A stretch of 64,000 nt of DNA from Hedera helix. Lineage: Eukaryota; Streptophyta; Magnoliopsida; Apiales; Araliaceae. Below the pieces are notes generated by a model. That model saw only the letters and a list, made by a program, of their open reading frames with translations. It did not search any database and was not told where the DNA came from. The stretch lies in contig OX359273.1 of NCBI GenBank assembly GCA_947179155.2, positions 39,454,523 to 39,518,522 of the forward strand, read 5' to 3'. Below, piece after piece: positions 44,146 through 55,690 of the stretch (the first letter of the stretch is position 1; the number at the start of each line of letters is the position of its first letter). The translations under genes and the position numbers were made by a program.

Positions 44146-46923
44146 TCAATGTATGCAAATGAATAATAGAGAACAAAGAAATAGAAGAATTGTACCTCGT
44201 ATGGTGGGGTATAATGCTGCAAGAAAATGTGGTGAGAAAGAAAACAAATGCACATATCTACAAATTTCATAAATCCTAAAATGCATATGATAGTAAAAGA
44301 GTGATGCAAAAATGCAAGTGTGTGTCAATTTTTCATGATTTTCAGGTGGTCTAAAAAATTGAAAATAATCAAAATTTTCATCACAGTTATACTTAGAATC
44401 GACCTCAAGAAAATTCTCACTTACGTTTTCAAAACATGAAACGATTGGTTCATTTTCGCCTTCAAATTTTATTGACTTATGTGTAGTAGACTTTAACAAC
44501 TCATTGACCTTATCTAAATATTCAGACTCATCCCAATTTTGATCAAGGTGATTTAAGAAAAAGTCTATTGGATCATCCAAAACCATAAGTTTATTTTCAT
44601 GCATTTCTTGGGTCATAGACAACTCTTGGATCATGTTTACTTTCATGGGTTGGTCAGAAAAATCACTAGGTTCCTTTCCCACATTAAACACATGTAAGTC
44701 AATTGTCATGTTCCCAAATGTTAATTTCATTAGTCCATTTCTACAATTGATTAACGCATTAGAAGTTGCTAGAAATGGTCTACCTAAAATGACAGGAATT
44801 TGACCGTTGGGATTGGCAACAGGTTGAGTTTCAAGAACAACAAAATCGACAGGGAACACAAAATCGCCAATCTTAATGAGTACATCTTCAACTATTCCCT
44901 TTGGCACTTTGATGGAACGATCAGCTAGCTGGAGTGTGACTCTTGTCTTTTTCAACTCCCCTAAGCCCAAGGTTTGGTACACAGAAAATGGTAGAAGGTT
45001 AACACTCGCTCCTAAATCAAGCAAAGCTTTTTCAATTAAAGTGTCACCTATGATACATGAAATAGTAGGACAACCGGGGTCTTTATACTTCACAGGGACT
45101 TGGCATGACAGAATAGAACTAACATGGGCAGTTATAAAAGCTTTCTTAGGAACATGAGTGGTTCTTTTGTGTGTGCACAAATCTTTTAGACATTTAGCAT
45201 ATGAGGGAATTTGTTGAATCGCATCTAGAAGAGGAATATTAATTTTCACTTGTTTGAACACTTCTAGAATTTTGTCTAACTGAGCTGACTGCTTGTTTGA
45301 AATTAGTCTTTGGGGGAATGGGGCTTTTGGTTTAAAGACTTTTTCATTTGACTCAGAAGATGCGGTTTGATCATTCTTTGACAATTCCTTAGTAGATGGG
45401 CCTACTGACTCAGAGTTTGTGGGCTTTTCAGGCTGGGCTGATTTTGAAGATGGATTATTAGATTCATCAATTAAATTTTTCTCTTCTTCATTATCAATAC
45501 CAGCATTATTGTTAAAATGATTTCCGGACCTTAAAGAGATTATAGAATTCACATGATTGACTTGGTTTTGGTTGTTTTCAAGTGGATTAGGGACTGAAAA
45601 TTTTGGATTGGTCTCGGGCTGGCTAGGAAACTTACCCTTCTCTCTTTCACTAACTATAGTGGCCAATTGACTCATTTGAAACTCTAACCGAGATATGGCT
45701 TGGTTACTATTTTGCATGAAATTTGTTTGAGAGTTCATTAAAGTTTCCTGAGATTTCATTAAAGATTCCATACTTTTCTCTAAATTGCTAAGTCTCTTTT
45801 CACTTTCATTAGGGAAACCTGGTGGACATTGAGTTGTTGAATTTGAATTTTGGTACGGACCAGGATTCGGCTTTTGATAGGGTTGAAAATTTTGATTTAG
45901 AGACTGGTTGACCTGATTTGAAGAGTTATTTGGGTAGGGTCCTTGGTTCCATGCAAAATTAGGATGATTTCTCCAACCTGGATTATAAGTGGGTGCAAAC
46001 GGGTCATTCCTAGGTCTTTGAGATATTGTATTGACTTGATTAAAATCTTCAAGTTGGTTTACTTGTGATGTATCCCTCGTTTCTAAAGCTTCAAGTCTTT
46101 TAAGTACACTCGCCAACTTAGCTTCGGTAGCAATTGAATTGTCAATTGTATGAACACCCTTAAATGAGCTAGATTTATCGGTCTTTCGGGTGGTTTCCCA
46201 TTGCATGGTTTTTTCTGCTAAGTCTTCTAAAAACTCCCAAGCCCTTTCCTCATCATTTTTTAGAAAATCCCCTTGACACATTGACTCTAACATCGTTTTA
46301 GTGGGAAAATCTAAACCTTCGTAGGCAATTTGACACAATCTCCATTTTTCAATTCCATGGTGTGGACACTGGGATAACAAATTTTTGAATCTATCAAAAT
46401 ATTTTCAAAACGACTCGTTTTCAAGTTGGTAAAATTGATGAATTGCAGTCCTAAACTCGGAAGTTTTGTTATTTGGAAAATATTTATTTAGAAATGTAAC
46501 AACAAATCCCTTCCAGGTTGTTATGGAATTATTCGCTAGGCTATATAACCACTTTTTAGCATTATCTTTTAAAGCAAATGTGATAAATCTTAGCCTAATC
46601 GAGTCTTCAGACAATTGTTGAATTTGCATTAAAGCACAAACTTCCTCAAATTCCCGAATGAATAAATATGGATCTTCTACCCCAGTGAACTTAGGTAACA
46701 TATTTATAAAATGCGGTTTAAGTTCAAAATTATTACAAGTTACTGGTGGTAGACCGATGCATGAAGGTTGGGCAGAGCGAGAAGGATAGCATCGGTCCCT
46801 TAAAGAAATGATTTGTGTTTCTTCCATTTTTAAAATAGGAGTGATGTCTTTTAAAGTGAAATCTGAAAAATCAATTCTTCTCACTAGCCGAGATGTTTTA
46901 TCCCGAACCCACACTTTTTGCAT
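44146..46923 (-). pseudogene. Ty3-type gag-protease with one in-frame stop
   Basis: 46923 down to 46405 encodes the first gag part (PHFINMLPKFTGVEDPYLFI, FALKDNAKKWLYSL). After one TGA at 46405-46407, following ENESF, the same frame continues KYFDRFKNLLSQCPHHGIEKW to 44146. The second part contains a Gln/Asn/Pro-rich region and an aspartic protease near 45030-44760 (ALLDLGASVNLLP, then ILGRPFLA). No CCHC knuckle is obvious. The frame is otherwise open over 2.7 kb, so the TGA looks like one recent mutation in this copy. Gag resembles the Athila/Tat group. Confidence 0.9.
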
Positions 46924-47908
46924 ATACTACTTAGCAGATAAGCACATAAACAAATAAGCACACAAAGATGAATAAGAAAAATAAAATAAAATAAAAACTA
47001 CTTCTAAGGTCAACCTAAATAAAATCTAGACAGCTCCTAACTGTTCCAAGTTATTCTTTAAGGTCCACCAAATTCAAAATTAATCACACCGCTAGCCAGG
47101 TAAGTGTAAGAAAGGCGGGAGTCTCTCCGTGGGTACGGTGACTAATTAAGTAACCGCGCGTCCTTTAGGCGTTTACCTTTTGAACCACTTGCCTAGACAC
47201 CAGTAATATGATTAATTAGGAATTCAGACTCCTCTCAGAATTTCTTGTCCTAATTGAGCTCGAGAGTCTTAGGGGCCAACGTCTACTTGATTTTATTAAG
47301 TCGGTTATGCAAAGTTATGTTGTTTGTGGGCCAAGGAAGGGTGATGAAATCCCCACCTTATCTTGTTATGGTTTGTGCCCTTAAAGTCAAATTAAAAATA
47401 AGAATAAACAAGTAAAATAAAAACTGTAAACAAATAAAATGTCCTATAACTATGTGAATTATAAAAGGATGAGAAATTTGACGCACCTCAATCCTCCAGC
47501 AATCACCACAGTTTATATTTAACAAAAATAAAATAATTAAAAAAAATAAAAACCTAAGCAAGATGTGCTCTACGTGAGTGAATGTATGAATGCGGCAATT
47601 AGTTTTTAAACTAAAAATAATAAACTAAACTACTAATTATTTTTTTGTTTTTTTTTGTTTTTTTGTTTTTTTTGTTTTTTTTTTTTATATATTTTTTTTA
47701 TTTTATATAAAAAAAATAAGAAAAAATATGAAAATACGAAGTACCAAGAAAGCGCAGCAACAAAATATCTATGTTTTTGCTCCTTCGATCCGCTTCGATA
47801 ATCCTGAAAAATAAAAATAAAAAATATTAGTGGTAAAAACTAATTCGAAGAAATAAAAATTAAGGAATAAAAAATTAAATCTAGTCCCCGGCAACGGCGC
47901 CAAAAACT
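46924..47908 (-). other. 5' leader of the Ty3-type element
   Basis: Non-coding internal DNA between the 5' LTR and gag. Includes a G-interrupted poly-T tract on the plus strand at about 47640-47705 and, next to the LTR, the Asp-type primer binding site at about 47886-47904. Confidence 0.8.
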
Positions 47909-49017
47909 TGATGTGATAAAAACTAGTAACTGCAAGTGCACAGTATCAAATTGAAGAACGGGCAAATACAGGTCGAACCACAGAGACTAGTTAATTTTCA
48001 ATGTATCCTTAATTTAAATTTCAGGCAAATTAGGAATAAAAATTGTGAAGATGATTAATTAACTAACTAATGCAAAATTAAATTAATAACAAAAACTATT
48101 AATGAGAAAAACTACCTAGGAATCCGAATCCATTAAATACTAACATAATAATTAAATTCTTCCTTTCCTTAATTAATTTCTAATTATTTTTCCTTCCCTT
48201 AAAAATAATGATTCATATAATTAATATGGGCAAGCATAGATTATGAAAATTTAAGGATTAACTATAACTCATCAAAACTTCATTGAGCAAGCATGAATTA
48301 TGAAAAACTCATATCTTAACAATAACCTATCAAAATCTCATAATTAATTTAGAACCAAAACGAATTATGCACGAAGGTAATTTTGAAGAAATAAACAATT
48401 AAACATTAATATCGGAACGAAAAGAATATAATATGTAATATTTAATTTCATCTTCATCCTAGATATTAAAATTTAGCTAGACATAAAATTCATAATAAAA
48501 GAAAACAAAACTAAAACTATTAATATAAATTGCATGGAATAAATTAAAACAAATAGAACAAGAATTAAAAAGAAACTTTAATTAAACTAATAAAGACTTT
48601 TGCAATGAATGAATAACTCCCTGACACAAAATCCATGCAAAGCTACTGGAACAAAAGTGAGAATAATATTTCCCGCCTCCTACCGAAGCTGCGGAACTAG
48701 AAAAAGAGAAAAAGAAAATAAACTATGACCTCCCCTACTCTCTAAAATAATACTCTTATTTATAGAGAAAATAAACTAAACCCTAATCTAATTTGAAATA
48801 GCTTGGACTCTTCTTTCCTTCTTGATTTCAACTTCTACATGGTAATATTGGAGTCCAAATAGAAATCAACTTGGAAGCTTTTAGAATCCTTTTTCAGCTC
48901 AACTTTATTTATTTCTTTATTTCCTGCAAAACAAAATAAAACTAATTAATTAAATAAAATAAACAAATAAAATAATAAAAATGGGAATATAAAAAATACA
49001 AAATTACGTGTTTATCA
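47909..49017 (-). repeat. 5' LTR of the 7.16-kb element
   Basis: 1109 bp, partner of 41858-42966, followed by the TSD CATGT. Confidence 0.95.
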
Positions 49018-49022
49018 CATGT

Positions 49023-50462
49023 GATATAAATGTGTGCTATATGTTCATGTGTACATATTCATGAAGCATGTTCATGTTGTGGGAGGAATATAGCAATTCC
49101 CAAATTTGTGACTTTTAGCTGGTGCGCACTAGAGCTCTGAGGATTCTTCAGTTTCTGTTCTTGTTCTTTTTTTGGTCGATATTGTCTTTTCTTTTGTATT
49201 TCAGACATTTAACTAATATAAATGCAGGTATTAAGAGCAAGCCCTATATGATTGCAAATTGTCGACGGATTAAATAACTGCTGCCAAAATAATGAAAAAA
49301 TGGGGAAAGAAGAGCCGAGGTCATTCTATGAGATGAAATCAATCGAGGCATAGAGGTTAAAACGCATCCCTTTTGAAGGCATTGAGTGTACAGCAGTAAG
49401 ACTGCCTGCCGTTGCTTTGGTTTGACAGTTTAGGTTCATGTATATAGCAAAATGATCACAAAATTTACCTTTTGTATGCATTATGGTTAATCTATGGAGT
49501 TTGGATATTTTCTTTAAAATTTTTCGTGATTGTTTGTTGTTTAGTTAGATTAAGGTGGTGGATGTTTGATAAAACAAAAGAAAAGTGCCCTGTAGCTTGG
49601 TTTCTCTCAATTGTTCTAGTTTTGGTCATTTCTAGTTGCCAAAAAATAAATAAACCAGGAATGTGAGAAACTAGGGAACAATAAAAGGTAGTATGACACT
49701 ATGACATGATAATGAAACTAAGACGGTAAATTTGAGAAGAGTGTTATTTTATTATATCAGTATTACTTAGAAGGAACTTATTTTCTTATTATGAATGCAA
49801 CTTTTTTTGTGGAACAGATTGAGTTTATTCACAGTGAAAGTTGTTTAATAGGAGTATGTCAGTATTAATATTTTACATTTTTAATGAGTTAACAAGTTAA
49901 TGGATAATTGATAATTAATCTTTCTTAAGATAAATCCCGGGCAAAGAAGAATGACCTACTCCTTTTTGTCGACTTTTTTCTTTTTTACTTATTAAAATTT
50001 GCATGGACATGCTTAAAAATTCTGTTTTGGAATTTTAATGCTAGAACTTTATAGACTAAAAATTAAAGCTAGAAAATAAATAAATTAAATTATGGTTCAA
50101 GTGTATCTTATACTGTCATACAAACCATATTATGGTAGTATGATTTTACAAAATAAGGCCCGGTCTTCATTTTGAGATAAAAGAAATATTTATATATTAA
50201 TGTCTATTAATTTACTTGGTGGTTATAATTTGTGTTAATAAATAAATTAATGGTAATTAAATTCATCTTTTTTTTTCTTTCATCCTTTTCTATCAGAAGT
50301 CCTGAAGAAAAGACCTAAGCGTGGAGATAGAAATAGAGAGAAACCGTGAGTTTTCACTTCACTCGGTCAATATCCAAAAATATATCCCCAAGATAAGATA
50401 TACACTATATCAATAACGAATCAACATGCAGATCATTTGTTGATAAGTTTGTTAAAATTCTG
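49023..50462. other. gene-free stretch upstream of the BXL gene
   Basis: No coding frame with support; the longest frame (49472-49666) has no recognisable family. Contains the BXL promoter at its right end. Confidence 0.45.
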
Positions 50463-50463
50463 G

Positions 50464-50472
50464 TATAAAAAG
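50464..50472 (+). promoter_or_regulatory. TATA box of the BXL gene
   Basis: TATAAAAAG lies 48 bases upstream of the ATG at 50520, implying a leader of only about 20 bases. Confidence 0.6.
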
Positions 50473-50519
50473 CTCATTTAACTTGATATTTTTTCAGTGC
50501 TCACTCGAGTTAATTAACA

Positions 50520-53500
50520 ATGGCCAACCTTTTCTCCTTCGTTACTATCCCATTTGCTTTGTTTGTCATTTTAACAAGGGTTGCAAAATGCAGCAGCAGC
50601 AGCAGTACCCCTTCAAACTCTTTCACTTCTAATGTAAGCAGTAATTCTAGCAACCATATTTGTGATCCTTTAAGGTATTCCAGTCTTGGCATGGACATTA
50701 AATCATTGACATTTTGTGATTCATCCCTTCCATATAATGTCCGAGCCAAGGACTTAATTGATCAAATGACCCTTCAAGAAAAGGCGCAGCAATTAGGGGA
50801 CACTGCCTATGGGGTGCCCCGGCTAGGGCTGCCCAAGTACGAGTGGTGGTCCGAGGCATTGCATGGAGTTTCCAATTTTGGCATGGGAGCAACTTTTTTC
50901 GACGACGATGTTCCCGGTGCAACAAACTTTCCAACCCCTATTCTCACAGCTGCATCTTTTAACGAGTCTTTGTAGAAAACTATTGGACAGGTAACTCGAT
51001 CAGAGAGTATATAAATGATAAACACACTCTAAATTTTACCAGTTTAGTTTGATTTTAGAAAAAAACTTATTCAGTGTAGTTTACAACTGCCTTGTGTTTA
51101 AAGGACTACTATACTTTTGAAATGTGGGTGGAAAATTTTGTACGTAAATATATCTGTGTCTTAGATTATTGCAACACGTGTTGTCGTATTTATGTAAACG
51201 TCACAGAATATATCTAACTGATATAGTTAATAATATATAACATTCAAATATACTAAAATAAATAGGTATATAAAAATATAGAGGCAAAAAGAGACATCTA
51301 CAAAAATAACGTTATTTTGTGTAATTAAATACACTCTCTTCTATCTTATGTACAAAAAGATATTTTATAAATTTTTATAATATTGTTATTATAAGAGACG
51401 TCTAACAGTGTTAGCATGTCTTATCTTTTGTGCCACACACATACATAATTTGATGTGATGTGATGTGTTGAGTCATTAATTTTGTTACTATGTATTGTAG
51501 GCTGTTTCAACAGAAGCAAGAGCCATGTATAACTTAAGGCATGCAGGATTAACATTTTGGAGCCCTAATATTAATGTAGTAAGGGATCCTAGATGGGGAA
51601 GGATCATGGAAACACCAGGTGAAGACCCTTTTCTTGTGGGAACTTATGCTTCTAATTATGTTAGAGGCTTGCAGGATATTGAAGGCACCGAAAATGCCAC
51701 GGATTTAAATTCTAGACCTCTTAAGGTTGGTGCATGCTGTAAGCATTATGCAGCATATGATGTTGATCATTGGCTTGATGTTGATCGGCTCCGTTTTGAT
51801 GCTAGGGTACTATTTTCTTGAACCTATCTAATTAAATTTATCACTTTGTTAAAATTTTAGTATTATTGTAGATACATTTATGTATTTTTATGGAAACATT
51901 TGATTTACACGAAGGTGCATGCGCAAGATATGGTAGAAACTTTCGTTCGACCTTTTGAAATGTGTGTCAAAGAGGGCGATGTTGTGAGTGTTATGTGCTC
52001 TTACAACAAACTTAATGGAGTTCCTACTTGTGCTGATGCAAAACTTTTAAAGGATACTATTAGAGGAGAATGGAATCTTCATGGGTACTTTCAATTACTC
52101 ATAACCTTTCCATTTTTGAAAATTATAGACAATATAGTAATTAATGTGGCTTATATTTTCAGGTACATAGTTTCGGATTGTGATTCAATTGAAGTCATGG
52201 TAGATAATCAAACATGGATCAATGACAAATTTGAGGATGCCGCTTCACAAACTCTAAGAGCAGGTTTGTTTATATGTATATTCTCTTTATTACAAAATTA
52301 AAGAGATTTGAAAGATAAGACCTTTTATAGTTTTAGAATATATAGAGAATTTTCTCTGAGTTCAAATAATATATATTTCAATTAATTCGTCATGTGTAAT
52401 TGCAATATTATTTTCTTGTCGTTAATTCAGGTTTGGATTTGGATTGTGGAAATACATATACCAATTATATTGGTAATGCTGTAGTGCAAGGAAAAGTTAG
52501 GGAGGAAGATGTTGACAAGGCACTTCAAAATCTTTATGTTGTGCTAATGAGACTCGGGTTATTTGATGGAATCCCAGCACTGAAATCTCTTGGCAAGAAC
52601 AATGTGTGTAATGATGAACACATTGAGTTGGCAACCGAAGCAGCCAAACAAGGAATTGTTCTATTAAAGAATGAGAATGAAACTTTGCCTTTGCATTCTA
52701 ACAGTATCGAAGTCCTTGCTGTTGTTGGTCCACATGCCAATGCCACCAAAGCTATGATTGGAAATTATGCAGGTATATATAGTTATTCCGTAGGAGTATA
52801 TATGTATTTAGTGATACTTTTATATTTATTTGAACATCGGTATAAACTTTTAAAAACACTTGTTATTTTGACAACTTAAGTATTTTTACGTCATTATGAG
52901 TGGCTATATTGCAAGGATAAAACATAAAATGCAACAATTAATACAATTTTGTTTAAACATGGTTTAATTTTATTTTTGTTACTGACAATTTTTTTATTAA
53001 TTTGAAAAATTATAGGTGTCCCATGTCAATATTCCTCTCCTATTAATGGTTTTTCCACAGATGGAAAAGTAGATTATGCAATGGGTTGTGGGGATGTTGC
53101 ATGCAAGAATGATAGCTGGATAGATCAAGCTGTGGATGCTGCAAAAAATGCAGATGCTACGATTATTTGTGTGGGTTTGGATGTGACAGTTGAGGCGGAG
53201 GCTAAGGATAGAGTGGATCTGCTCCTTCCTGGTTACCAAACTCAATTGGTTCAACAAGTTTCTAAAGCTTCTAAAGGACCGGTAGTTGTTGTTGTGATGT
53301 CGGCCGGAGGAGTTGATATCTCTTTTATCAAAAACGACCCCAAAATTAAAGCAATTTTATGGGCCGGATATCCAGGTGAAGAAGGTGGTCGTGCCATTGC
53401 AGATGTTGTTTTTGGCAAATATAATCCAGGTATGTGTGTATATATATTTTAATTTATTTTTAGTCTTTTATTAATTTATTCCTTTTAACTTTTTTTATAT

Positions 53501-54041
53501 ATTTAACAGGAGGAAGATTACCTCTTACATGGTATGAAGCTAATTATGTGGATATGTTACCGATGACATCTATGCAACTAAGACCAGACGATAGTTTAGG
53601 TTTTCCGGGTAGAACTTATAAATTTTTTAATGGCTCAACTGTATATCCATTTGGATATGGGCTCAGTTATACTCAATTTAAGTATAAAATGACGTCTTCA
53701 AAAAATTCCCTTAATATTAAGTTCAACAAATTACAACATTTGAATTTGAGTTTGAGATTGAAGTTCATAATAGTGGAAGTAGAGATGGCAGTGAAGTTGT
53801 AATGGTCTACGCGATACCACCAAAAGATATTAGTCGGACTCCAATCAAGCAACTAATTGCATTCAAAAGAGTTTCAATATCTGCAGGAAGAAAACAATCA
53901 GTAAAATTTGTCTCGAATGCTTGCAAGACTTTGTCTATTGTGGATTACAATGCGTATCAACTTTTGCCCTCCGGAGAACATACAATCATGGTCGGAGATA
54001 ATGTATTAACATTCCCAGTTGAAGTTAGTTTTGAAAATTAG
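50520..54041 (+). pseudogene. BXL: beta-xylosidase / alpha-arabinofuranosidase (BXL, GH3) gene, disrupted
   Basis: Family role: apoplastic trimming of xylan and arabinan. Exons: 50520-50990, 51501-51806, 51915-52084, 52163-52263, 52431-52772, 53016-53429 and 53510-54041, with good splice signals. A signal peptide (MANLFSFVTIPFALFVIL) starts it. Exon 1 has YEWWSEALHG, exon 2 SPNINVVRDPRWGR and CCKHYAAYDVD, exon 4 the nucleophile region IVSDCDSIEVM, exon 6 GLDVTVEAEAKDR and GYPGEEGG, exon 7 GYGLSYTQF and a fibronectin-III-like end. Two lesions: TAG at 50973-50975 after NESL, where the family has Trp; and near 53735 the frame shifts after KLQH, with the Cys-containing segment that normally precedes FEFEIEV missing. 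The tail then continues in the other frame to 54041. All splice sites still look good, so decay is recent. Confidence 0.9.
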
Positions 54042-55690
54042 AAAGTTACTAGTCCAACAGTATGTCTAATGTTTTTAGGACTGTTAATAATTAGTAGCTT
54101 GTTCACTACTGTAGGAATATTAATAGCTTTTGCACTCTGCTCCAATTCAATGAAGTAATATTTGAATGATATTGGTTAGTTGTTAATTACTTAATTTTAG
54201 CTGCTGAATTAAGATTGAAACGGGTGGTCTTTGTTTCTAAAGCTTGGGGAAGCAGCTCTATGGATTCCATGTCCTCCGGTAAGACCATCCCGATTGATCA
54301 ATTTTCTGGTCAGTCTCCTAAAACAACTATGGGCAATATAAATCCTTTAAGTTCTCTCCCCCGCCACTTTTTTGATGGAACAGTTCATGTTTACATTGAT
54401 GACAAACTTTATGATGAAAGTATAGACCGAAAATTCTTCATTCATGGTACCATCATCCGTTTCTTTTTTATTGCTCATCTGTTGATCCAAATATCTATTG
54501 TAAAACTCCTTCCAAAATCGTAATAATTACATTCTTTCATTTTCCTTCATAGGGGATTGATCTAATGAGTACTCGGTCCATTTGGTGGACGTATGCATAG
54601 CTTTCATTTGTTTTTTACACATTAGACCACTTGAGCAATACCTGGGATTTGGCTTCATTTTAGCCATGATTGCATCACAAATAATTTTGATAAATATTTA
54701 AATAAAATACTTTCAAAATATATTTCAAGTATACTAGATGAATTTCCTGTAATAATAATTTACAGAAAATTCTAGACAACTCTATAAAATTTATGTGTTT
54801 AGATAGAAAATCAAAGAGGAAATATAGATATTATGCATTCTATAGCCAAAAAATGGTTCAAATTGTGTATCAGTTTCAAACCTCCGTCCTACAACAGAGT
54901 TCTATTTGCAATTTTTTTTATAAATATTTTAATATAATGTCATCACTTACTCTCTCTTTTTTTAAAATTAATGATACAATTTAACTTTAAAAATCAAATA
55001 ACATATTAAATTTTAAATTAATGTGAATTTATTTAATTTTACTTGATATAATTATTATAATTGAAATTATGAAATATAATTTTTTTTTTATTTTAAACTT
55101 TTATGAGTCATAAATTTTTAAAAAGTTTGATCTATTTCTAATTTTAGAAAGACAAGTCTAGATAAACAATATCCAAACACAAAATTAAATATTACATCTT
55201 TTTTAATCATTAAAAAGTGGGGTATGACATAAATTTTAATTTAATGATTAAAATGAATGTAGTATTTAAATATTGGTTAAAATGAAATTAGCGTTTGAAT
55301 GTTGTATTTTGATGTTGCGTACTTATACTTATTTATTTTAGAACGGAGAGAGTATTATAATATCTCCACTTATTTTTATTATAATGTCATCACTCAATAA
55401 ATTTTTATTATGATTTCATCATTTATTTTTAAAAATAAATATTAAAATACATTTTTAATTTTAATAAATTTCATAAATAAGATTTTTAAAAATATTTTAA
55501 TTATATCAGCCGCACTTGAACGGTTAGATAAGATGTTAGGGAGTATTGCTCTTATCAAATAAAATAAAATAAATACAAACTTAAACCAATTTTCAATGAA
55601 AATTTATTTAAAAAAAAAAAAACAATTTCCTAGAGATTTCAAATGGAGATACGCATATGTCAAACCTCGTTAGGCCCACTTTTAGTCACG
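54042..55690. other. BXL 3' flank and SACL upstream region
   Basis: A plus frame at 54206-54523 (IPIDQFSGQSPKTTMGNINPL, FFDGTVHVYIDD) has gene-like composition but matches no family I know; it could be an exon or transposon fragment. The remainder (54540-55690) is AT-rich. 55330-55350 carries GAACGGAGAGAGTATTA, a Stowaway-like end without a clear partner. Confidence 0.35.

Larger units (their letters stand above)
41858..49017 (-). mobile_element. recent 7.16-kb Ty3-type LTR element, gag-protease only
   Basis: LTRs 41858-42966 and 47909-49017 are both exactly 1109 bp. Reading along them I saw a single difference (TATATTAAC against TATCTTAAC). The TSD CATGT is at 41853-41857 and 49018-49022. 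On the minus strand the primer site next to the 5' LTR reads TTGGCGCCGTTGCCGGGG, the Asp-tRNA type used by Athila/Tat-group elements. The purine tract beside the 3' LTR reads GGTATGGGGG. Gag and protease are the only coding parts; RT, RNase H and integrase are absent, so it must be mobilised in trans. The near-identical LTRs mark a very recent insertion. Confidence 0.95.

Noticed and set aside
44876..45157. Plus-strand frame inside the Ty3-type protease
   Set aside because: Shadow of the minus-strand protease coding region.
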